A DNA stretch of 7,584 bases, from positions 1 through 7,584 of the forward strand of contig WQTQ01000102.1 of assembly GCA_009786175.1 (NCBI GenBank), in the 5' to 3' direction. Position 1 is the stretch's first letter. Each line of letters starts with the position of its first letter. The notes beneath the pieces were generated by a model that made no database searches, was not told where the DNA came from, and worked only from the letters and a program-made list of their open reading frames with translations. Position numbers and translations under genes: made by a program. This DNA comes from Bacillota bacterium (GTDB taxonomy: Bacteria; Bacillota_A; Clostridia; Lachnospirales; WQUN01). Below are positions 1-3,929 of this stretch, one piece after another.

Positions 1-162
1 ACCTTCAAGCCGCAATTGTGTGCTACCGGGTTACGAATAGGATATTTAATTTCCCATACACATGGGGGTGTCTATTTGTGGCAGGTGAGATTTTGCATCT
101 GTCTTTTTTAATGCGCTTTCCCGGGCCTATGCCCTGTCCAATTAAAGAAGGAGTGGTACAGT
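1..162 (+). promoter_or_regulatory. 5' leader of the infC-rpmI-rplT operon (probable L20-type leader)
   Basis: No reading frame with a ribosome site is visible here, but the RNA is clearly structured. A hairpin CCCAT-acac-ATGGG lies at 53-66, an intrinsic-terminator structure at 80-109, and a small GGGC-ctat-GCCC hairpin at 123-134 just before the infC ribosome site. The segment CCTGTC at 133-138 could pair with the 5' arm of the terminator (80-85) and so offers an alternative fold. In Firmicutes such as B. subtilis this operon is controlled by ribosomal protein L20, which binds the leader and promotes premature termination; that role is inferred here from gene order and the attenuator. The operon promoter is not convincingly visible and probably lies upstream of the window. 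Confidence 0.6.
80..109 (+). terminator. Attenuator terminator in the infC leader
   Basis: The arms GGCAGGTG (80-87) and CATCTGTC (96-103) form eight continuous base pairs, two of them G-U, around an eight-base loop. They are followed immediately by six T residues (104-109). This is a complete intrinsic terminator, about 55 bases before the infC start, so it can only make sense as a conditional attenuator of the operon. No upstream antiterminator strand is obvious; the downstream CCTGTC at 133-138 is a possible competitor. Confidence 0.6.
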
Positions 163-165
163 ATC
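148..165 (+). promoter_or_regulatory. Ribosome site AAGGAG that selects the ATC start of infC
   Basis: AAGGAG lies at 148-153 and is the only Shine-Dalgarno sequence ahead of infC. The first ATG in frame is at 175, 21 bases further on, which is too far for normal initiation. An in-frame ATC at 163-165 sits nine bases after the AAGGAG and is the best-placed codon. IF3 genes characteristically start at rare codons such as AUU or AUC. Confidence 0.65.
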
Positions 166-690
166 ACTGACTTAATGATCAACGAGCAGATTAGAGACCG
201 CGAGGTACGCCTAATTGGTGACGATGGCGAGCAGCTAGGTATTATGTCCAGCCGTGACGCACAACAAATTGCGGACGAAAAGCGCCTGGACTTGGTGAAA
301 ATTTCACCAACAGCAAAGCCACCGGTCTGCAAGATCATGAACTACAGCAAGTTCAGATTTGAACAGTCAAAAAAAGAAAAAGAAGCAAGAAAAAAACAAA
401 GAACGATTGACGTAAAGGAACTTCGATTGTCCCCAAACATTGACAAGCATGACATAGATGTCAAGTTGAAAAAAGCTATTAAATTTTTAAAAGACGGTGA
501 CAAAGTAAAAATCACAATTCGTTTCCGCGGGCGTGAACTTGGCCGGACGGAAGTTGCGCACGTGATTCTTAATGAGTTTGCACAAAATGTAAGTGAATAT
601 GGTAATGTAGAAAAGCCGCCTAAAATGGAAGCACGCTCTATGGCCATGTTTTTAGCACCAAAGCAGCAACCAGAAAAGCAAAAGGAGTAG
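163..690 (+). CDS. infC: Translation initiation factor IF-3
   Basis: IF-3 binds the 30S subunit, keeps it apart from 50S and rejects wrong start codons and tRNAs during initiation. The protein matches the family from end to end: the INEQIR motif at about residues 6-11, the N-domain signature KPPVCKIMNYSKFRFEQ, a lysine-rich linker (KKEKEARKKQ), then the C-domain with VKELRLSPNI and GDKVKITIRFRGRE. Length is about 175 residues, normal for the family. I place the start at ATC 163 rather than ATG 175 because the AAGGAG at 148-153 fits only ATC, and because B. subtilis IF3 also has several residues before INEQIR. A rare start codon lets IF3 repress its own synthesis, since IF3 itself discriminates against such codons. 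It is first in the operon; the rpmI ribosome site lies in its last codons. The identity is certain; the start codon is inferred. Confidence 0.97.
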   Translation: MTDLMINEQIRDREVRLIGDDGEQLGIMSSRDAQQIADEKRLDLVKISPTAKPPVCKIMNYSKFRFEQSKKEKEARKKQRTIDVKELRLSPNIDKHDIDVKLKKAIKFLKDGDKVKITIRFRGRELGRTEVAHVILNEFAQNVSEYGNVEKPPKMEARSMAMFLAPKQQPEKQKE

Positions 691-693
691 ATT

Positions 694-891
694 ATGCCAA
701 AGTTAAAAACAAAAAAAGCAGCAGCAAAACGCTTCAAAATTACCGGCACCGGTAAATTTAAGCACAAAAAGGCAAATAAAACGCACATCCTTACCAAAAA
801 GAGCCCAAAACGCAAAATGAATCTTCGTAAAATGGGTATGGTGGACAAAACTAACGAAGCCGCAGTAAGACAAATGATGCCTTACGCATAA
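694..891 (+). CDS. rpmI: 50S ribosomal protein L35
   Basis: L35 is a small, very basic protein of the large ribosomal subunit. The 65-residue product begins [15 protein letters not shown], contains the typical [17 protein letters not shown] stretch and ends with the [12 protein letters not shown] tail; all are family hallmarks and the length is usual. The ribosome site AAAGGAG (681-687) lies inside the last codons of infC, and only three bases separate the infC stop from this ATG. Translation of the two genes is therefore probably coupled. It is the middle gene of the conserved infC-rpmI-rplT operon. Confidence 0.97.
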   Translation: MPKLKTKKAAAKRFKITGTGKFKHKKANKTHILTKKSPKRKMNLRKMGMVDKTNEAAVRQMMPYA

Positions 892-918
892 ACACGCACC
901 TAAGAGGAGGACTTTTGA

Positions 919-1263
919 ATGGCAAGAGTAAAAGGCGCACTAAACTCAAGAAAAAAACATAAAAGAACATTGAAATTGGCTCGCGGTTATTATGGGGCCA
1001 GAAGTAGACAGTATCGGGCCGCTAAGCAAGCAGTTATGCGCGCAATGGCTGCTGCTTTCTCGGGACGCAAGCAAACAAAACGTGAATATCGCCGTTTATG
1101 GATTACCCGTATCAACGCCGCGGCACGTATTCATGGCCTTAGTTACAGTCAATTTATGCACGGCTTGAAAAAAACCGGTATAAACATTAATCGCAAAATG
1201 TTGGCAGAAATGGCAGTAAACGATGCCTCGGCATTTGCAAAACTAGCACAGTCGGTACGTTAA
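919..1263 (+). CDS. rplT: 50S ribosomal protein L20
   Basis: L20 binds 23S rRNA early in 50S assembly, and in Firmicutes it also represses its own operon by binding the leader RNA. The product of 114 residues starts [30 protein letters not shown], with the basic N-terminal extension. It continues through the globular part with [46 protein letters not shown] and FAKLAQ. It is a few residues shorter than the usual 117-119 but intact. AGAGGAGG at 903-910 is a strong ribosome site eight bases before the ATG. No clear terminator follows: the hairpin at 1294-1308 lacks a T tract, so the operon end is not resolved. Confidence 0.97.
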   Translation: MARVKGALNSRKKHKRTLKLARGYYGARSRQYRAAKQAVMRAMAAAFSGRKQTKREYRRLWITRINAAARIHGLSYSQFMHGLKKTGININRKMLAEMAVNDASAFAKLAQSVR

Positions 1264-1287
1264 TCAACCGTAAGCTAAGTTTATTAC

Positions 1288-1315
1288 GTGTAAATACAGG
1301 AACTGTATCATATTA
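1288..1315 (+). promoter_or_regulatory. Possible sigma-F/G-type promoter with embedded palindrome, upstream of spoVT
   Basis: CATATTA at 1309-1315 matches the sigma-G -10 consensus CATWHTA in every position. The -35 is weak: GTGTA (1288-1292) at a 16-base spacing matches only partly. The spacer is almost filled by a perfect inverted repeat, ATACAG-gaa-CTGTAT (1294-1308), which has no T tract and so looks like an operator or RNA hairpin, not a terminator. In B. subtilis spoVT is transcribed by sigma-G, which makes a forespore promoter plausible. It would give a 5' leader of roughly 95 bases. Evidence is modest. Confidence 0.27.
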
Positions 1316-1415
1316 GTATATTCAATCAATTTTTTACAAATAATATGTAAAGTCTCGTATTTAGCAGTTTTATTTTTTGCAATTAAACATTCGATATACA
1401 CAAGGAGGAAAAGCT

Positions 1416-1961
1416 TTGAAAGCTACAGGTATTGTAAGAAGAATTGACGATCTAGGCAGAGTTGTAATCCCGAAAGAAATTCGCAGAACGTTAAGAATCC
1501 GCGAAGGTGACCCACTAGAGATTTTTACGGATCGTGAAGGTGAAATTATACTTAAAAAGTATTCACCAATCGGCGAATTGGGCACTTTCGCAAAAGAGTA
1601 CGCAGAGACTCTTACAAATGCATGCGGGCACATTATTTGTATCGTAGACAGAGATCAAATAATTGCCGTTGCAGGCGGGTCTAAAAAAGAATTTTTAGAC
1701 AGACGAGTATCTGAGACATTGGAAAAAATGCTTAACTTGCGTAATCCTTTCGGCGCATCCAGGACAGACTCAAACTTTGTGTCTGTTTTAGAAAATGATG
1801 ATGATCCTTCGTACAGTCATCAGTTTGTTGCCCCTATCATTGCAGAGGGCGACGTAATTGGCGCAGTTGTTATTCTGTCACCGGATCATAAAATGGGTGA
1901 TGTGGAAAGCAAATTAGCAGTATGTGCTGCCGCTTTTTTAGGCAAACAAATGGAAAACTAA
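1416..1961 (+). CDS. spoVT: Stage V sporulation transcription regulator SpoVT
   Basis: SpoVT is a DNA-binding regulator of late forespore genes. Residues 1-50 (MKATGIVRRIDDLGRVVIPKE-type, then IRRTLRIREGDPLEIF and ILKKYSPI) form the AbrB swapped-hairpin domain. Residues from about 55 to 181 form the GAF-like C-terminal domain, with DRDQIIAVAGGSKKEFLDRRVSE and VIGAVVILSPDHKMG recognisable. The start is TTG at 1416: AAGGAGG (1402-1408) lies seven bases upstream, and the protein then begins exactly as B. subtilis SpoVT does. An in-frame ATG at 1377 would add 13 non-homologous residues ahead of the ribosome site and is rejected. Length is 181 residues against 178 in B. subtilis. A terminator follows directly. 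The presence of this gene implies a spore-former. Confidence 0.95.
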   Translation: MKATGIVRRIDDLGRVVIPKEIRRTLRIREGDPLEIFTDREGEIILKKYSPIGELGTFAKEYAETLTNACGHIICIVDRDQIIAVAGGSKKEFLDRRVSETLEKMLNLRNPFGASRTDSNFVSVLENDDDPSYSHQFVAPIIAEGDVIGAVVILSPDHKMGDVESKLAVCAAAFLGKQMEN

Positions 1962-1988
1962 AAAAATTGGGCGTAAGCCCTTTTTTTT
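1961..1988 (+). terminator. Intrinsic terminator after spoVT
   Basis: GGGC (1969-1972), loop GTAA, GCCC (1977-1980), then eight T residues (1981-1988). A run of A residues at 1961-1966 can extend the stem through A-U pairs. The stop codon of spoVT overlaps its left edge. Because mazG starts 22 bases after it with no room for a promoter, some read-through or a processed transcript must supply mazG. Confidence 0.75.
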
Positions 1989-2010
1989 ATACATCACATG
2001 TGGAGGATAT

Positions 2011-2379
2011 ATGGAACTGGATAAACTTTTAAGCATCATGGATACATTACTCGGTAAAAATGGCTGTCCATGGGATAAAGAACAAACTCATGAAAGCTTG
2101 TGTGAATATATGCTGGAAGAATGCAATGAAGCAATTGATGCAATAAATCAGCAAAATATGCCCGCTTTAAAAGAAGAACTGGGCGACGTATTGCTACAAG
2201 TTGTTTTTCATGCCAAAATAGCAGAAAAAGCAGGACACTTTACTTTTAATGATGTTATCAGTACTTTGTCGTCTAAATTAGTAAATCGTCATTCACATAT
2301 TTTCGGTTCAGATACCGCACAAACTGCAGAAGATGTAATACGAATTTGGAATGCAAACAAGGCAAAAGAGCGTATATAG
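2011..2379 (+). CDS. mazG: Short MazG-type nucleoside triphosphate pyrophosphohydrolase
   Basis: MazG enzymes hydrolyse (d)NTPs to the monophosphate and pyrophosphate, cleaning the nucleotide pool. The product shows the family signature in order: GCPWDKEQTHESL (residues 18-30), the metal-binding EECNE helix (36-40) and EELGD (55-59), then KLVNRHSHIFG (89-99). It stops at 122 residues, just after the KAKE that normally precedes a second half; E. coli-type MazG is about 260 residues and B. subtilis YabN is fused to a methylase domain. Either this is a genuine single-domain form, since all catalytic residues are present, or the C-terminal half was lost. None of the downstream frames shows the missing half. 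TGGAGGA at 2001-2007 gives a good ribosome site. The spoVT-mazG-HU order is conserved in Clostridia and Bacillus relatives. Confidence 0.88.
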   Translation: MELDKLLSIMDTLLGKNGCPWDKEQTHESLCEYMLEECNEAIDAINQQNMPALKEELGDVLLQVVFHAKIAEKAGHFTFNDVISTLSSKLVNRHSHIFGSDTAQTAEDVIRIWNANKAKERI

Positions 2380-2467
2380 CTGGCAAGTATCGAATAAGGA
2401 AATGGACGAAAAAATGTTGCAAATAATTAACTTTTAAAGTTTTTTAGTAAGAAATGTTGAATTTTCC

Positions 2468-2496
2468 TTGACAAATTCCGTAGAAGCGTTTATAAA
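2468..2496 (+). promoter_or_regulatory. Sigma-A promoter of the HU gene
   Basis: TTGACA (2468-2473, perfect -35), a 17-base spacer and TATAAA (2491-2496, one mismatch from TATAAT). Transcription should start near 2503, leaving a leader of about 50 bases that contains the hairpin at 2515-2531. This is among the strongest promoters in the window and suits an abundant nucleoid protein. Confidence 0.85.
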
Positions 2497-2514
2497 TACG
2501 TTCAGCAAGTAAGA

Positions 2515-2531
2515 GCCGCACATTTGGCGGC
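2515..2531 (+). promoter_or_regulatory. GC-rich hairpin in the HU 5' untranslated region
   Basis: GCCGC (2515-2519) and GCGGC (2527-2531) form a five-pair GC stem with a seven-base loop. It lies about ten bases ahead of the AAGGAGG ribosome site (2541-2547). There is no T tract, so it is not a terminator. A likely role is protection of the 5' end of a highly expressed mRNA; this is inference. Confidence 0.4.
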
Positions 2532-2554
2532 CTTATTCAAAAGGAGGATACATT

Positions 2555-2830
2555 ATGAATAAGACGGAACTGATTGCGGCAGTTGCAGCAAAATCCGATC
2601 TAACAAAAAAAGACACAGAAAAGTTTCTGGCAGCATTTGAAGATGTAATTACCGAAGCACTTGTTGCTGATCAAAAAGTGCAATTGGTAGGCTTCCTAAC
2701 AATTGATGTTGTAACCCGTGCAGAGCGCGAAGGCCGCAACCCTCAAACAGGCAAACCTATGAAAATTGCCGCATCTAAAGCTCCTCGTTTTAAAGTTGGT
2801 AAAAAACTTAAAGATGCAGTTAATGGGTAA
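2555..2830 (+). CDS. hup: HU-family nucleoid DNA-binding protein
   Basis: HU dimers bend and compact DNA with little sequence preference. The 91-residue product has the full fold: the N-terminal helices MNKTELIAAVAAKSDLTKKD, the beta platform VQLVGFLTIDVV (43-53), the DNA-arm signature GRNPQTGKP (60-68) whose proline intercalates between base pairs, and the C-terminal FKVGKKLKDAV. The usual GFGTFEV stretch reads GFLTIDV, so the second glycine is replaced by leucine and a core phenylalanine by isoleucine; these are mild deviations in a structural turn. AAGGAGG at 2541-2547 precedes the ATG. The gene is monocistronic, with its own promoter and terminator. Confidence 0.96.
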   Translation: MNKTELIAAVAAKSDLTKKDTEKFLAAFEDVITEALVADQKVQLVGFLTIDVVTRAEREGRNPQTGKPMKIAASKAPRFKVGKKLKDAVNG

Positions 2831-2851
2831 TTAATGAATTAGACCCATATC

Positions 2852-2885
2852 AGCCCCTCCATTACAGGTGGGGCTTTATTTTTTT
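2852..2885 (+). terminator. Intrinsic terminator after the HU gene
   Basis: AGCCCC-T-CC (2852-2860) pairs with GG-T-GGGGCT (2867-2875), giving eight pairs with one T-T mismatch around the loop ATTACA. The T-rich tract TTTATTTTTTT follows, with further T runs beyond it. It cleanly isolates HU from the next gene. Confidence 0.85.
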
Positions 2886-2900
2886 CATTTCTTTTTTTCA

Positions 2901-2942
2901 TTGCTAATTACGCTTGTCACTTTTATACAATAATGTTACAAT
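2901..2942 (+). promoter_or_regulatory. Two overlapping sigma-A promoters for the NYN gene
   Basis: The first is TTGCTA (2901-2906), a 17-base spacer and TATACA (2924-2929). The second is TTGTCA (2914-2919), a 17-base spacer and TACAAT (2937-2942). Both have optimal spacing; the second is closer to consensus at both boxes. They would initiate near 2936 and 2949. Either suffices to make the NYN gene an independent transcription unit. Confidence 0.6.
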
Positions 2943-2986
2943 TCAATCAAGGGCTTCCTTCCACAACATGGTAAGGAGAAAATATT

Positions 2987-3808
2987 ATGCAGTATATAAC
3001 AAATTACAAAGACGAGAGTTTTGACAAAGTACCCACATCAGTATTTGTAGATTACGAAGCATGGTTCTATGGTTGCAGGAATCAGTACCAGGTTGGCCCG
3101 GATATTATGGGCTGGTTTAACCATGTACGGGATAAAGGCGAGCTTCGCGATGTAATTTTTTTCGCAGATTTTTCCCAAGAAGCAATAAAAGACCATCCAA
3201 TAAAGCTTAGAAGTATATCTACCAGTATTATTGACTGCTCTAAAGGGGATAAAACCAAGGATTATACCGACTTTATTATGCTGGACCACATATACCAGCA
3301 TTTATTTAGAAGGCAGGAAATCAAGCATTTTATCCTTTTTACGGGAGATAGCCATTTTCAAAGTATTGTTGCATTTTTACGGAATTTTAACGATAAAGTT
3401 GTTGGAATTTACGCAATTGAAGGTTCGCTTAGTCCCCTACTTTCTGACGCTGCCAACTGGTATGCAAAAATTTTGCCTTCCAATGAACGTAATAATTCTT
3501 TAGAGCAAGCAATTTTGAAAAATTTATCATGGGTACAAGAAAAAAGCGACATTATAGCAACATACAGAAAAACCGTCAGTGTGGTTTCACGTAATAATCC
3601 AGAATTTTCAGAAGAGGCCGTGGACACTACACTAAGTAAAATGATTGCCTCCGGCATTATCCGTCAAGAAGAAGCGATATTGCCCAACACAGGATATTTG
3701 GTTAAAAGACTTATTTATAGCGAATCGGAAAACAGTTCCAATTTACCACAGCAAGATGAAGGTACTCAAGATGAAGATACTTCAGATGCACAACAAATAT
3801 TACAATAA
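2987..3808 (+). CDS. NYN (PIN-like) domain protein with C-terminal helical domain
   Basis: NYN domains are PIN-fold, metal-dependent RNase-type domains; the substrate of this 273-residue protein is unknown. The diagnostic acidic motifs are present: VFVDYEAWFYG (19-29, with Asp22), a DVIFFADFS strand (55-63, Asp61), KGDKTKDYTDFIMLDHIY (86-103, with Asp95 and Asp100) and FTGDSHFQSIVAFLR (118-132, Asp121), equal to the GDSDF motif of LabA/DUF88 relatives. Residues about 171-245 are predicted helical (LEQAILKNLSWVQEK, FSEEAVDTTLSKMIASGIIRQEE, GYLVKRLIY) and resemble a winged-helix module that could bind nucleic acid. Residues 246-273 form an acidic, Gln/Ser-rich, probably disordered tail. There is no signal peptide or membrane segment, so it is cytoplasmic. 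AAGGAG (2973-2978) precedes the ATG by eight bases. It has its own promoters and terminator and no obvious partner gene. Confidence 0.85.
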   Translation: MQYITNYKDESFDKVPTSVFVDYEAWFYGCRNQYQVGPDIMGWFNHVRDKGELRDVIFFADFSQEAIKDHPIKLRSISTSIIDCSKGDKTKDYTDFIMLDHIYQHLFRRQEIKHFILFTGDSHFQSIVAFLRNFNDKVVGIYAIEGSLSPLLSDAANWYAKILPSNERNNSLEQAILKNLSWVQEKSDIIATYRKTVSVVSRNNPEFSEEAVDTTLSKMIASGIIRQEEAILPNTGYLVKRLIYSESENSSNLPQQDEGTQDEDTSDAQQILQ

Positions 3809-3853
3809 TAACTAACCCAAACCGGAAGCCCTTAAATATTAATAATATTACAA

Positions 3854-3888
3854 AACCGTTATGCACCTTGCATAACGGTTATTTTTTT
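3854..3888 (+). terminator. Strong intrinsic terminator after the NYN gene
   Basis: AACCGTTATGC (3854-3864) and GCATAACGGTT (3870-3880) form a perfect eleven-pair stem with a five-base loop ACCTT, followed by A and seven T residues (3882-3888). It is the best terminator in the window. Confidence 0.92.
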
Positions 3889-3896
3889 ATTATTAT
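3868..3896 (+). promoter_or_regulatory. Candidate amidase promoter overlapping the preceding terminator
   Basis: Only about 30 bases separate the terminator T tract from the amidase ribosome site, so a promoter must overlap the terminator or lie upstream of it. TTGCAT (3868-3873, weak -35 inside the 3' arm of the stem), a 17-base spacer that includes the T tract, and TATTAT (3891-3896, one mismatch) fit sigma-A geometry. Transcription would start near 3903. The -35 shares only three bases with consensus, so this is tentative. Confidence 0.35.
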
Positions 3897-3929
3897 GTAA
3901 ATATATTTTACAAATTTCGGGGGTTCTTG

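Noticed and set aside
16..46. TTGTGT followed by GGATAT-like bases as an infC promoter
   Set aside because: The -35 is weak and no -10 of quality lies at 16-18 bases; the stretch looks like structured leader RNA, and the promoter is probably upstream of the window.
342..848. Minus-strand 168-codon open frame
   Set aside because: It lies antisense to infC and rpmI, both certain genes, has no ribosome site, and its Phe/Leu/Ser-rich composition is the mirror of Lys/Glu-rich coding sequence.
1377..1415. ATG at 1377 as the start of spoVT
   Set aside because: The AAGGAGG at 1402-1408 lies downstream of it, and the 13 extra residues have no counterpart in SpoVT; TTG 1416 gives the exact family N-terminus.
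2380..2467. Hidden continuation of mazG or a small gene, and a terminator at AACTT-tta-AAGTT (2429-2441)
   Set aside because: All frames are interrupted by stops and show no MazG second-half motifs. The hairpin is only five AT-rich pairs, too weak to call.
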